Positions 1-13,531 of a DNA stretch of 64,000 bases are shown here, piece by piece. The position numbers and the translations under genes were made by a program. Source of the stretch: Lates calcarifer. Taxonomy: Eukaryota > Chordata > Actinopteri > Centropomidae. The notes beneath the pieces were generated by a model, which was not told the DNA's origin, made no database searches, and saw nothing but the letters and a program-made list of their open reading frames with translations. The stretch is taken from positions 22,255,928 to 22,319,927 of the forward strand of contig NC_066838.1 in NCBI RefSeq assembly GCF_001640805.2, in the 5' to 3' direction. The stretch's first letter is position 1, and each line of letters begins with the position of its first letter.

Positions 1-2970
1 ACACTTAGCAGTGAAATTGGATTTCTCCCCTGTGTTGTTTGTCTGTTGTTCGAAAATGCATGGATGGAGTGACACAGGGGTAAAGCTGCAAGGGGTAAAG
101 AAGGGGAAATAAATTCTGGGGCTATCTAAATGAAATTGAAATTTGACTGCGGTGTAGTCTGAGCATGAGGGGCAACAGGGTGTACAGAACTGCGTTACAA
201 CAGAAAATAACTGCAAGAACAGGAAGAGGAAGGGATGAATTGGTCAAACGCTTGAGAGGAAAACATGACGGAGGAAGACAGAGAGAGAGAGAAACAAAGA
301 CAGGAAGGGAGGGAAGGATGCAGAGAGGGCAGAGGCTGACAGCCAGAGTTGATGGGTACAGGGACCAATTTGAGTTACAGGGAGTATCGCTCTTCGAGAC
401 CAAAGGGGGCAGCATTGCCATGAGCGCCATGTTCAATCAGCTGTTTATGATTTGTTAAGGAACCCAGTGATTCTGCTCATGATTTAACATCATGACGCCG
501 GTGGCACAGGCTGTATGTTATTGTGTGTTTTTGTGTGTCTGTGTGATAAACAGACAGAGAGTGTGTGAGCATCTGTCTTGGATGTGTGTGGGGGGGAGTG
601 AACTCTAATGTGGCTGCCAGTAACATGTCATAAATCCTCCAGATTGCTCTGCTCCTTACCCCCCTTCACATCCCACCCCCTCCTCAACCCATGCTGCCAA
701 AAGGGATGGAGGGGTGGTGCAACAAGATTAAACACTCAGGAGATAACATGGGATAACGTGATGAAGAAAACGCACAGAGATTACAACACTATTTGCATTA
801 GCACATACATCGGGATCTGTTGCACAGTATAGAGATAACAGCATCCCTCCTTCTCAACATTGTTCCTGCCTCACAAGCATTTCTTAGCAGCCCCACAATG
901 CGCTGCCTTTGATACCAACACCCATCAGCGTTTGCTGCAGAGTACAGACACGACTCCCTTGGCATTTTATTTGTCCCTAAACTGCACTGTCTTGGCAGGC
1001 ACCGGTCCGTTTCAACTCTGCTCATCAATCCCAAAAACCTCCATCTCCTCTCAACTACACCGCCATCACTCCTTTAAAAATATGTACGTCTTCTCTCTCT
1101 CTGCTTCTCTCCTCTAACACACAAACACATGCAGGCTTTATTCCAACAGGCTCTGAGGAAAGACATTTTCATGTAGGACATCTGCTTTCTCTTGTTCCTA
1201 TGTGGCTAAATCCCTAACTCACTTCTATGTATACCCTCTTATCAAAATCCATTTATTTTCACCCACCAGGCACAAAACCCTCCCTAAAGCCTCCAGAGCT
1301 AATACAAAATCCAGAGAAGCCTTTTAACTTTACACACAGCCTGCTTATCCACTGCACCTCTCTCCTTTTTGCATCTCTGTCATTCTTTGATAACCATTCT
1401 GATTGATTTCAACTGGGCAGTGTATCTAAGGGCAAACAGTGCATATCCCATTTTTCTTCTTCCCCCTCCCTCACAAGTGGCTTTCCCCCACTGCTCTCTC
1501 TGTTTTTTCCTCCCTCGTTCTCTGCCACTCTCAGCAGTGTGCCGCTCCTCTTCCGACCAGCGAAGCCAGTGCCTTGGCGCAAACTGCTTCAGTCAGCACA
1601 AATCCCCCCAGAGATAGTCAGAGAAAAGTGAGTGAGAATGAGGAAGATGAAGCAGGAGAGAGAGAAGGAGGGACCTAGAAAGGAAGGGGAGGACAGAGGA
1701 ATGGCCACAATGCACACAAAATGTCAACCATGCTCACAACACACACATATCCATTTCTAAATATACAAATGACTCCAGGTGGTGTGCCCACTGCCTGTGA
1801 TTTCCTCGAGGATGCAGACACACTGAGCATACAGATGAGAACAGACAATTCCTGCTGATATCAAAGGGAGTATGCTAATGACATGGCATAAATCAACCAA
1901 AGCAACCCACAAACTGGGCAAAGATCTGAGCTCTTACTCTACAGAGATATCAGAAAACCGATTGAATGTATGTTAACCGTTCAATAATTCAGTTAGAATG
2001 GATGCACTGTGACGAATGCTGTAACACAGCAACAGGCTCATTCATCCCCCCACACACACACACAAAATATGATACGCAGTGATTAGAGCAAAAGCAGATC
2101 TCTCCAAAGAACACTGAGACAGAAGAGACTGAACGAATGGGAGAACTGCAAAATCTGCTTCCAGATCTTTAATAAAAATGCATGGAAAATGTGCTGAGGG
2201 CTTTGATTTCCTCCTAATTCTGTTTTCTTCCTTTGCAGATTACTTGCACATTACACAACTTGCCTGCCCTTTGAGGAAACAGTCAACTATTTATTAATGG
2301 TACGGGTATTTACAGAGTGAGTAGGCTGGTGGGGGGATGGAGGAACTGGGCTATGTGTGCTGAAGTAAAGGGAGCAAAAGATCTGTGTTTTGTCTACCCC
2401 TGACGCTCATCTGAAACCCCCCACGATTGCGATTCTTGTCAGCTTCTCATTAAAATTCTCCACCGATCTAGCAGGGCGATTTCATTACAGCAGCTTCAAC
2501 TTTACCTCTTCATCTCCTTTACCCCCCACACCTTCCCCCCTTTCTTCACACTGATCACTCACTCTAAGCTTTCCTCAACCCCCTGCACCTTCCACCATCA
2601 GCCACTTTAAATATTCAACTCCCCATATGTTATCCCAGTCATTTGGCGGGTGGTGTTATAGAGCTACAGACTGCTGCAGTAGCAGAAATCAGCGAGCACA
2701 CACAAACACACACACACACACACACACACTTTCTCCTTCATGTTTCGCTCCTTCTCTCTGTTGCTTCTTTGGTGCTCTGATTAAGATGCATGTCTGTGTT
2801 GTTTCGCAGTCACCGGTGGCCCGCCAGACATGTGTAGGTTTGGGAGCAGTAACGCCTCGTCTTTGATATTAGTGAATAATTTATGGCCCTGGATATGTTC
2901 TGAAGGTAAAAATCTTGACAGTGCTTTCTTTAATAAATCAGAGGCAACTTGGCATTCAAAGAGCACTTAC
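1..2970 (-). other. dpp10 intron after the fifth coding exon (extends past left edge)
   Basis: I found no further dpp10 exon here on the minus strand. The stretch is pyrimidine-rich in places, with a GA-rich run near 285-320 and a CA microsatellite at 2699-2729. The open frames present lack family similarity and splice signals. Confidence 0.5.
2699..2729. repeat. (CA)n microsatellite
   Basis: A run of alternating C and A, broken only near its start, lies in a dpp10 intron. Confidence 0.9.
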
Positions 2971-5900
2971 CGGTTTAATGTTATACGCCAAGAGGACAAA
3001 CCTCTTGTCTGCTGACACATGGAATTTAGTGGTGGTCAGATCCTGTAGAAAAAAAACACAGGGAAATTAGAAAACACTTCACCATGATCTTCCATTTGGT
3101 CTCGTCAGGAAAAGCAGGTTGGTATATTTGATATAACCCCTCAATGATTTCCTTCCTATTTATCTAGTTATAGGTATTTCTGATCCATTGCAGTGTCTGA
3201 TTGCTCCTCAAGGGTCAATCCTGGGGCCTTTGCTATGCTCCCTTTACGGCACATTATCTGCCAGTCTCTTGTATCACTGCTATGCTGATGATGTCCAGCT
3301 TTATTTGTAAGACCTGGGGAACCTCTAAATCTGGCCATTTAACATAATAATCTCAAAGTGCCACTAAAACGGAAGTTAGGGCATCCAAATCTTCTGTGAT
3401 ATGACATGTTTATTAGTTAATACAGAGATTTAAAGCATCCCACAGGTGAAGCAGTGTATTTTAAAAGGTTAACAAACAAACTACGCCCTCTCCTATCTTT
3501 TCAACGGCACAAACAAATCATCCATTGTCTCTTCACGTTTTGACTAGTAATGCACTGTATTCTTGTTTGAGCTGAGATGTTGTGGCACAGTGACATTTAG
3601 TCACCAGCTATGGTCCACAGTGTTTGCGCACCACACCGGTGCTGGAACAGTACTACACTACACTGGCCTCTTATCGAATTTATGACTTTTGATTTATGAA
3701 TTCAAAATCCTTCTTATAAGGCCTTAGGCAATTTGGCTCCACCATATACTGTATCAGCGAGTTCCTGATCCCATTAGGCCAACTTTTGTGACTAAGCTTT
3801 TGCTGTGCTGACTCCTACATTACAAAACAATCTCCCTCTGGAGGTTAGATCAGCAATATGTGAAGCGATATTAGCGCCACATTTTCCCCTGTTGTCTGTC
3901 CCCAAAACTGAGCTGCACTCACCCACCAAACAAAGCATTAGAACGACAATACTCGCCCTGGTATCCAAAGCTGTGCCGCCTTATCAGTGATGTATAACCA
4001 AAAAATTTTGTTTGTAGTTTGTAAAACGCAGTGGAAAACAAGGCAAAACCTAGACTTTATAAGTGTGAGTGGATGTAAATCTCATCTCAAACCCCATTTG
4101 TTCTCAAAGGTGTTTTCTCAAAGCTTCCTTGATTTGGGTTGTTTTTATTCTGTGATCATTTTTGCTCTGCTTTGGTTTAAATATTTATTCAGATGCCATA
4201 TATCTTATTTTTTTAACTGTGAAGCGCTCTGTGAGCCAGGTTTTAAAAAGTGATACACTGATGAAGTTTTATTTACTTACTGTGAATTTTAATTTCAAAG
4301 GTTGATGCTATATTTATCTTAAGTGATCTCAGCAATTCTTTATCTAGTGAGAATCCTTCCACTTCTTGGTAGTCATATCTTTTTCTGGAATTATCAACAG
4401 TAGCAGGGACGACAAACCATATCACAACACCAAGGAAAGACTTCTTCTCAACCTGACAACACAACCCTGCTTTAAGCTCCTCGGCGATGACCCATATAAG
4501 TCTGTCAGTGTCGCGCAGAGGCGGTGTTCAAAATGATGCCCTTGCTTGGAAAATTCTCTTTGAAGGCACATGTTGAGGGCTCACAGAGCAGCCAGATTGG
4601 GGGGGAAATGAGCTGATACTGTCACTCTGCCAAGTCTTTTTTTGCCTCAAGTGTGGGATGTGGAACAGTGGGACTCTAATGCAGCTTCTCTTTCTCTCAA
4701 TCTAGAAGCACCTCCCTTTATGTTGGCTCGTCAATTTGTCCAGCTGTCCGTGGATATGAGCCAATCAATACTGAAACCTGTCCCCTGTCCTCATAAGCTG
4801 CGCAGTTGTAACTCACCAGGGAGCTGTTGTCCAGAAGAGTGGTGGTGAGGTTGCTGTTGAGGCTGAACGACAGGATGTGTCCCTCTCTAGTGCGGAGAAC
4901 CACTTCATTTTCTGGCAGGGTTAAGACAGTTCAGGGATATAAGTTCCCGTGTTATTAGAGAGATGCCTTAAATCCACAGGGGCAAAGATTGTTGCTATGT
5001 CTGCAAACCAATGGCTCAGTTTCAGGTGAGAGTAATTTGAGAGTCCTTACCGTTTAACCATGCTACACAGGGGTCGTGAACTTTGAACTCCTTACTCTCC
5101 AGATCCTCCATGGTGAGATGGGAACGGAGTAACAAGTGGGATTCATCTTCAAGGACAGAGAGACCGAGTCAGTTGGTTCATCAGAAACTCTTTTCTGTTT
5201 ACAGACAAGCACAGGCTGAGCATGTTTGCAGCCTGGCCTATATTTCTGCTTCTTTTTTAAATATATTTCCAGTGTCACTGTTAATGTGTAGCATTTGCAA
5301 CATTTGTAAAATGCTTGCCAATTTTATGCCTCCCTTTAAGCAAAACTTGTCCTCAACTCACTTTCTGGTGGGTAGTTAGACACCCATTAAATTAGCATTA
5401 AGACTGGGAAGCAGGGGGAAACAGCTAGCCCGGTTCTGTCCGGTGACAATAAAATCCACCTGCCAGCACCTCGGAAGCTCACTAATTAACTCATTATATC
5501 TTGTTTGTTTAATCCATACAAACGCCAAATTGTAAAAAAAAAAAAACGTCAATTAGCTGTTTTTTGGGAGGGGTGTGTAATCTCTCAGAGACTATTTCGT
5601 GGTTGCCTGGCAACTGCTCAGAGCCAAAAAATGGTCACCGAGAGATTAAAAGCCTCCATAAAACAGTAAATTGTCGTTTTTATACTGCAGTTTTTGTACT
5701 GATAAAACAAACAAGATATTAAGTGTTAATTTGTGAGATTTAAAGGTGATTAGCAGATTTAGCTTCCTTTAGAGCCAGGCTAGCTCTTTTTACCTTGAGC
5801 TAATCTAAGCTAACCGGCTAGTAGCCAACTGATCTTCTCTGCTAACTCCCAGTGAGTGGAAAAGCATATGTCCCAGAATATCAAATTATTCCTTCCACAT

Positions 5901-6117
5901 TATAGTTCATCTGTGTTTTGTTGCTTTCATTTCCCTACAGTGCTTCAAATTATTTTTTTGCCTCCATTTTTTCTACATTCTTACCAGGCGTGAGGAGGAT
6001 GACCGAGAGAATGACTAGAGACATAACAGCCAGGATCACCACCATGGCAATTCCTATGCCCTTCCAGTTCCGCGGGGGACCGTCTGTACTCCCCAGGTCC
6101 TGATATTGAAGGGAACA

Positions 6118-6148
<31 letters not shown>

Positions 6149-9100
6149 CACAGGCACAAACACAGAAACAGACAAACACAGTGATGAATGTGTGCACAGC
6201 CGAGAAGGACGACATTAGTGCTGCTTCATTTCCACAGTCTCACAGAAACTTCTCCCCGACGGGCATATCAGCACAGTGAGCCTCAGGGGGATTGAGACCA
6301 GTCTTCAGCATCATGGAGACTTCGCTGAATAGCACTAATTTTCCATATCAGAACTGCATAAAATCGTTGCATATGAGGAATCAAACTATAATTGCAGCAG
6401 CAATTTTGGCCGCGACATAATTTTTCTTCGCCATCGCCTCATTTCACCTGTTACATGACTGATGGGCCACATGGCATCACTAAAACAGAGGGGGAGGTGG
6501 ATGAAGTTATCAAAAAATGTGTGGTGCCTTAAACTACAGTGTGCTTTTATAGAAAAAGCTGTTACCTACTGCTCTGGTGGATCAGGATTTATTCAGCAGC
6601 TCTGAATGTTGTTAATGAGGCAATAAAAACAGAAGGAGAAGATGGGACTATATAACTATAAAATAAATTACAGACAAAGCTCCAGTTGCCAAGAGAGCAA
6701 AACTTTACGTTTAGGCTCAAGTCCTTGTATACCCTCTGTATGCGATCAGGGGGAACTGATGGAATGAGCCCGCATCAGTATCAGTCACAATTAAACACAA
6801 TTGCATGCTGTTCCCAGGCTGCGCTCCACTCCCTCATAATGAGTGGCTGGTACCGCTGGAGCCACAAGCCCACTGGAGTGTGGGAGTTCAATCACAGAGC
6901 AACCATAAAACTCAGCCTTCATTATGGCTGCCCACCCCCTCTGGCTTAACCCCTCTCAGCCTTGCTGGTCCCAGTCACCTTCCTCCAGGCCTCGGGGAGG
7001 CAGACAGCGGAAAGAGGGCATGTATGTGGTTCACTGGTCAACAGATTGCTGTTCTTCCGTGCTCCCTGGGTGGCACCAGCTGTCCCTGAGTCTGGGCTAC
7101 TGGCAACACTCCCCGTTATAACCCCCCCATGTAGCACTTCCTCTTTGTACACACATTCAAAAACACACACCAATACACAAACATACACTTCTTTACCATT
7201 CACTTCTTTTCTATCTGACGATCTTAAAGCCTCTGGCGCTTGGTGTGTTAAAGTGCAGAGAACTGACAGTGTACTTACATAACTGGAGTCAAAATGTCTT
7301 AAAAACCCATTTCAGAAAAGTGAAACATAATGAACTCTGCAGAAACAGAAGATTGAAGGTCAGTGCAGCTGAACTAGAAGCAGTAGGATTTCTCTACTTA
7401 TTTTATGGCTCTGTGTGTCATTTATTTAAAAAAAAAATCCCTGATACACATTTTTACCGCTTTTAACAATTCATTTCACAAGATCTCACCTTCTATTACA
7501 AGGAAGCGGATTTACTTTATACGCTGGGTAGATGGAAGACACACAAGGTCTGCTTCCTCTCGACTCGGCTGCCAGCGCAGGACTCCTGCCAAGGTCTCAT
7601 CTTTAATAGATATCCTTGGCTGCAGTATCATAACATGTTCAAATTAAAACCACTACCAGTTGCACCTGTGGGGGGGGGGCAACTTTTAAAGTGATGTTTG
7701 AACCCTCAGTACAAGCCAGAGCTGGGTGATTGATGTCCAAGGCTGGTGTATCCACTGGCCTTTCTTACACTGTGTTTTATCTGTTTCTCCTGCCCTCTGA
7801 GCACCCAATCTTTCAGTGAACCACTATTATCCTTCCATCAGATAAAGAAACCTACAGTGGTCTATGAAGGTTTTGGTAAAGTACAGTCAATACTGCATCA
7901 TACTGCTCCTTAAGCACTTTCTGATTTACTGAGCAGGTAGCCTACAACTGAATCTCAACATATAAACCCTGGGTATAGGTAGTAAAAAACCTATAATCCA
8001 TGAGCAATGGTCATGTATCATGGTTACATATCACATGACAAATGATTAAGAATTAAATAGTGATTCCAGGATCTCATAGTACAAAGACACATTTCAAATT
8101 AAATTCCTCCACTTGACTGATTCCACCGCACAGTGTTTTCATTTCCAAGTCCACTCTAATTAATGTGTGCAACATGAGAGCAGAACATCCTCCTAATGGG
8201 ATGCACAGCTCCTATCATTCCCCTGAGCCCTTACATTAGACCTTGCTTCCAATTAAGGTCGCATCGCAGACAGGTAGAATCCAACATTTGTGTGAATGAG
8301 GACTTTTGTCACACTTGCAAATGAGGTAAAGATGTGCTGAGCAGAGTCCCCAGAGTGAACACTGATAAAGCTTCTGGTGCCGACCGGCTGCCGGTCACGA
8401 CGCATGAGGGGACTCTAATGCAGCACAATCTGCTGGCACAGGTGAACGGATGATGAGCTGGGGTTGTGTGACAGACCTTGTGTATCTCAGTCCGCACCCA
8501 GATGGACAAGCTTAACTCGATATATCAATTTCAATATATCTCAGAGCAAGGTTTTTTTTTTTTTTTGCTGAGCCAGATCAAAAATTAATCACACATAGAC
8601 CTTCCTCAGAGCCATTTCTTTTATTCAGCCGGCCTGGTCCTGTAGAAGTTACAAGCCTAGATGAGGTGTCAGTCAAACACCTAAGGGAGCGAGAATGCAA
8701 ATCAAAGGCCTCTCTCTCTCTATGGATAACGCTCCTGAAGGTATCCCCTTGAGAGAATTTTTGGCAAACCATGCAGAACTGCATTAGAGAAAAGAGAGCT
8801 TTTACATTTGCCAGCAGACCTTGGGGAATTTTCACTCAACCAAAAGAGAGAATCGATAAAGAGTACAGTTGTACAAGGTCCAAAGGGAAACAATTAATAG
8901 TGGGAATAAAGGCGTAAAGGAGACTTTTAGATAGATGCCCTCTCTTGAGCACTGTTTCTCACAAAGTGTGACACCTCCATGTGGAATACCAAGACCTATT
9001 CTTTTTCCTTTTCTATCATTCCAGCTTAAAAATCACAGCTATCAGACTGGAACCATTTATTAAACTGCACACAAACAGATTTCAACTAACTGGCTCCTTT

Positions 9101-12019
9101 TTTTGTCCTCAGAGCACTGCACACAAAATCAAACAATTCCAACTGTATTGATTGAGTTTGCACACTAAAAAAGCAAGCCACACCAAACACAATTACTCAA
9201 TCCACACAGCATGCGCCACAGCTAGGTTGTGTAGAATCCAGGCGGTGCTAAGAATTCATAAATTAGGCTCAGGAGACCTCCTTAACTCCATCTTCTGTGT
9301 CTTTGAGGAGCGGAGAATCCGACAATAAATCACATGCAGAGGAATGAGGGAACCAATGCAGGGCTGTTCTGGGATTCTGGCTCTGGATTTGCATACCTCT
9401 AAACCCCTCTTTTAACATCAGGAAACGATGCTTATTACACACATAACATTGGAAGAGGCATTAATGAAATAACCACCTCCATAAAAACAGAGGAGATCTA
9501 TTGGCAGACACATACAGTCTTCAATATAACCTATATGCTCCTGATTTTAATGATTCATTGTAATTGCTCACAAGGGAAAGCTGTAGATTAGCGAGTAACC
9601 CACGTATGTATTACCTTGTCAATATGTCTCACTGCCTCATTTAAAATGAAGGTCATCATTAGAGCAGGCTGTAATGCTTTGGCGTGGTTGGAATAAATGG
9701 TAACCAAGCAGCTGTAGTAATGAGATACTACAGCTCAATATTGATTCATATCTAGGCTATCTTTCATCACATCCAGTGGAATTTATGTGCTCCTACTCAC
9801 TGCGGCACCATTTCTCCCTTTGTGTTTCTTATCTTTACAAAAAAAAGAAGCAGTAGGTGGTATATACCACCATATGGGACAAACTGGGCAGATTTTTTTG
9901 CCCTCAAGGCTATTGCCAGACAATGCAGTACAAGCCTTAGTGAAATGAAAGACCTGCCGCTTTAGCCTCTGCTGCTGCAAGGCTGCCCTACTGTCTTATT
10001 CCTTTCATGCTCCCCATCACGCAACAGAAAATTACTGTACAAAAGGGGTCCTGTACGAGATAGCTTTTTTTCTGCGGCACGTCCAGTGACTGAGTTCCTG
10101 TCTTAGGAAACAAGCAACAGCCATAAAAAAAACACATGTGGGAGAGCTGTGGGTGACATGATACAGTTACAGTAAAATATGAGACAGAATACATTACTTT
10201 TTACTATAGGCTGAGACCCTACAGAGATACTGTAGACAGCAAATAGTATGCTTATAACATGCTCACAGTATGCACTACATGAATTCACAGTGTCATATTG
10301 TCACATTATCTGTGTTGAGAATGAAAATTAAAACAATAACGTCTTGGGAAAAACTAATTAAATCACTTTTATATTTTTCCTTAATGCCAGGGATTAACTG
10401 AACCAGAACCAAGGCATTATGTTTTTCTGGCATTAAAAATTGTGATATTGCTTTTGTAGTTGGATACGACAAAAGACATTTATATTGACTCTGCACACAC
10501 TACTTTACACTGAAACTCACAAACCACATTATTACCCACACCACTGCATCTTCGCACCAACAGACACACACATGATAATCTGTAACCCAGTGAAGCAGTA
10601 AAGTAAAGTAAAAACCTTACTGAAAACGAACAAAGGTGATTTGCCTCATTAACTGTTTTTTGTCGGTGTTAAGCACATTGATCACTGATTGGAGACAGTG
10701 ACATGAGATGTTGCAACATTTGCAGATTATGTGAGTGTCTGTAAATCCCTGCAGACTTGTGTGGCCCTTTCAAGGAGACAATAATGCTGCAGGATTATCT
10801 CACAGACGCTTTCAGACAAGTTTCAAAGAGACTCCATCACATTAGCATTTGAGTAAAAGAAGTGAAGGTTAATGTTAGACATCACTGTGCTCATGTTACA
10901 TACCAATTAGACGTAATTTAACTAATATCTGCTCGAGCTGGTCTCTCTCCAACACTTCCTCCACCGGGGCAGCTGTGTACTAATGATATCATGATTGAAA
11001 CTCTTTCCCAAGAAGGGTGACAGTTTGATGAGATCTGGTAATTAGTGGACTTGGCAGGGTTTTAAATTGTTTTTCTGCCCTGTAGGTAAACAGAAACACT
11101 AAGGTAACATTTCTGGGCAATGTCTGATGGTGCATGAGAAAGTTTTATTCAAAGAAGGACACACTGTGTATTAGTTATGCATATATATTAGACATGCAAA
11201 CACATAATTGATTATCAAATCAGAATTCTATACACAAGAAGCCATTAGTAGTATTAATGAATCTCAGAAGTTAGCCCTGAGGTGAAAAGCCTATCACATA
11301 CATCAGGAAAAGACACAATGAAACTTACATGTATTTTACAATTCAGCATGAGAGCTGCATTAAATAATGATTTAGAGGTGATTACAGATATTTGACTGAA
11401 TGCATGTGTCATTATCAGTAAGAGCTAGTAATAGTGTGGGCAATAAACAGAAGTCTTTGTTCACTGCCAGTACACCTACACAGCAGAGGGATAATCAGTC
11501 ATACATCGCAGGATGTGGGTCTGAGCCCCTTTGTCACTGTGCAGGTCCAGACTGGAGGGGGACAGTCAAATTCTGACATCTGATTATCAGAAAAATTAGA
11601 ATTGTTGCTGATGCAGATATCATGCTATAAAAGTCTGGATGGGACAGAGAAATAATAAGAGTGAGAGGCTCAGGACGTCGAGTTGCTACACACCAGCCTC
11701 CACCGCAGTGCACGGAGTCAGGGTGTCCACAAGATTGATATTGACGAGAAAGTCTGAATGGGCGAAATGGCTAAAACACTAATCGATAGTCATCGCATTG
11801 TGGAGCATATATGAGGAATTCCCCTGCTGCACAACAAGAGCACTTAAACCTGTCCTCACAGACTAGACAGACACATGCACACACACTCACATCTGCTCTG
11901 AATCTGACGACAAACTAAGTAGAGATTTAAAAAAAAAACAAAACAATGAAACAAACAAGCAAACAAACACGCACACATACCAGCTCCGTGGTCATATTTT
12001 GTTGAGTTGTGGCAATCAT
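2971..12019 (-). CDS. dpp10: Dipeptidyl peptidase-like 10, 5' part of gene (five coding exons, incomplete at left edge)
   Basis: The exons in transcript order are 12019-11981, 6099-5985, 5146-5051, 4911-4817 and 3042-2971. They are all in frame and give the first 139 residues. Exon 1 encodes MIATTQQNMTTEL; a stop lies upstream in the same frame, so this ATG is the first usable one. Exon 2 carries the PPRNWKG motif and one membrane helix at about residues 28-49, as in type II DPP6/DPP10 proteins. Exon 3 has the MEDL...HDP segment that opens the extracellular beta-propeller. Exons 4 and 5 continue the propeller and include the N-glycosylation sequons NLT and NSS. The family is catalytically dead; its members bind Kv4 channels and modify A-type potassium current. 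The residues ELDLGS before PPRNWKG and VLLAYN in exon 5 look more like DPP10 than DPP6, but DPP6 is the alternative. The hydrolase domain lies beyond position 1. Confidence 0.87.
3160..4262 (+). mobile_element. L2-type LINE remnant, reverse transcriptase C-terminal part and 3' end
   Basis: Translating the plus strand across frame breaks shows the reverse-transcriptase block PQGSILGPLLCSLY followed by HCYADDVQLYL, which contains the YADD catalytic motif (about 3205-3308). After an interrupted stretch come the L2-family C-terminal phrases AP-PYT near 3740 and LPLEVRSAI near 3835-3860. Next is SHLKPHLF near 4090 and a 3' end with GTGAAGCGCTCTGTGAGCC near 4220. Several frameshifts and stops make it non-functional. 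It is inserted between dpp10 coding exons, antisense to the gene. The family call rests on recalled fish L2 sequences. Confidence 0.72.
5408..5815. mobile_element. Long palindromic MITE (two arms of about 190 bp)
   Basis: The left arm (about 5408-5600) and right arm (about 5615-5815) are imperfect reverse complements. AACAGCTAGCCCGGTTCTG at the left pairs with the AGAGCCAGGCTAGCTCTTT segment at the right. TATATCTTGTTTGTTTAATC near 5495 pairs with the AAAACAAACAAGATATTAA segment near 5705. The centre is the perfect palindrome GTTGCCTGGCAAC at 5602-5614. Similar palindromic repeats are, as I recall, abundant in perch-like fish. It sits in the dpp10 intron between coding exons 2 and 3. Confidence 0.75.
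6106..6152. repeat. (CA)n microsatellite next to dpp10 exon 2
   Basis: An imperfect CA run sits 7 bases upstream (in transcript sense) of the acceptor for the membrane-spanning exon. On the transcript it reads GTGTG..., between the polypyrimidine tract and the rest of the intron. Confidence 0.9.
6153..11980 (-). other. dpp10 first coding intron
   Basis: About 5.8 kb without a recognisable exon or intact transposon. It is mostly unique-looking sequence with AT-rich stretches; 9350-9760 has many TAAT cores and an ATTTGCAT octamer at 9387-9394. Open frames here lack codon structure or similarity I can recognise. Long first introns of neuronal genes often hold enhancers, but nothing here proves one. 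Confidence 0.45.
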
Positions 12020-12210
12020 TGTAATCCCGCAACAAGCTCTGCTGCCTCTGTAGCCTCAAAACCCGCCGAGCAGCTGCACTGTTCTCTTGCGGAGCTTTTT
12101 CTGCATGCTCTGCTTCTTGCAAGTTTGTCCTCGGTGGGCTGGTGGTCTCTCTCTCCCTCTTTCTCTCTCTCTCTCTCTGCTTGAATGACTCGTTCATTCA
12201 TTCGCCTATT
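12020..12210 (-). promoter_or_regulatory. dpp10: dpp10 5' UTR and probable promoter-proximal region
   Basis: This is the sequence just upstream of the dpp10 start codon on the minus strand. It contains a GA run (CT on the plus strand, 12151-12178) and no splice acceptor before the ATG that I trust. The exact transcription start cannot be read from the sequence. Confidence 0.4.
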
Positions 12211-12919
12211 TCCAGTCTGCTTATAGGGTATCGATTGGCTCAGAAATTGATCATGACAGGGTGTATAGATATACTATGGGCGACTTCAGCTGTTTCAGCA
12301 TTCCTAGAAACAGTCGAAATGGTGTGATTGTGAGTAAAGAAAAATAATAAAATATGTGGTAAAAGATTTTATCTACAAACATTTGTATTTTAGTGCTATG
12401 ATTGAATAACGATAGAAAATATTTTATTCCATCATTATATTACATTATTCTAATAATATATTTCAGTATATTACCCAGGAGTGATGCAGCAGTGACTTAT
12501 TTGTAAAGAAAGACATGCTGGAAACATGTTAACACACCTTATACACATGTCAAGTTTTGTACCCACAGATTACCACAGTGGTGTTATGGTCAATGTCCTG
12601 GTCAAAGTCAAAAACAATTGGACAAATTACACACAATTGTAAGGATGGTTGCCCCACAAATGTTGTTATGTGGCGATAATTAAACAATAAGGTGAGCTGA
12701 GCACCTTACTCCCATCCGTTGCCAGTTTAACCTCCAGAGGGGCACTGGGGCAAACATTTGTTGTTGGACCACTATTGACCCTCATATGGCAGTTTCATTA
12801 TTTTCCCAGGCACCCAGGCAGGGGAAATTAATTGGCCACAGCTTTGATAACTAATTATTCACTTAAGCCATTTTAAGCAAAAATGCAAAAATGCAAAAAT
12901 GCAAAAAAAAAAAAAAATC

Positions 12920-12951
<32 letters not shown>

Positions 12952-13530
12952 CATCAGTACCAGTATTCCTATGATGAAATACTACCCTTTCCTAGGTTTT
13001 CTGTTATTGACGAACAGAAGAAAATGTGCACAATAAAATAATTACAGTCATAAAATTTAAAATAGATTTTGACTGAATTCCTGTACAGGACCGCAGGGGT
13101 CACGAGGTGGGAGATGGATGATGTTGATTTTGTACTTTAGTGCTGAAAAGTAAGTTAATACAAATTTGTGACCTACATGCTCTTGTAGTCGTTAATTTTC
13201 CGTTTACATACTCCATCGGGGAAAAAAACAAAATAGCTCAACGTCCATTCCCCAGTATTGACTTTACTTTGAAGGATGTCACCGGAAGTGTAACGTTTTT
13301 CCTCTCCTTGATTCCTCGTTTTTGACTCTGCATTCGGTTGTTTTTTGGTTGTTAGCTAATTTATAACGTTATATGTTTAAATTTATAATTTACATTCGCT
13401 TTTATACTCGTCGCTGTCTGTTAGTGGAATCGCTGTTGCAAAGGGCGACCGTTAAATTGATTTTATTTTGAAGGTTTAAAATGGGAAGTCATTCCTCTTC
13501 GTTCTTGACACCGACTCAGTGCTCGTCACT
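12211..13530. other. Divergent spacer between dpp10 and racgap1
   Basis: AT-rich spacer without recognisable genes. It contains the A-rich ATGCAAAA tract at 12879-12947. The side near racgap1 becomes richer in CpG from about 13400. Confidence 0.5.
12879..12947. repeat. ATGCAAAA repeats running into poly(A)
   Basis: Three tandem copies of an 8-base unit ATGCAAAA lead into an A tract of about 46 bases broken once by TC. It may be the decayed tail of a retroposon, but no body is recognisable upstream. Confidence 0.7.
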
Positions 13531-13531
13531 C

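Noticed and set aside
11856..12197. 113-codon minus-strand frame over dpp10 exon 1.
   Set aside because: It is in a different frame from the one that joins exon 2, and it reads low-complexity GA-rich 5' UTR.
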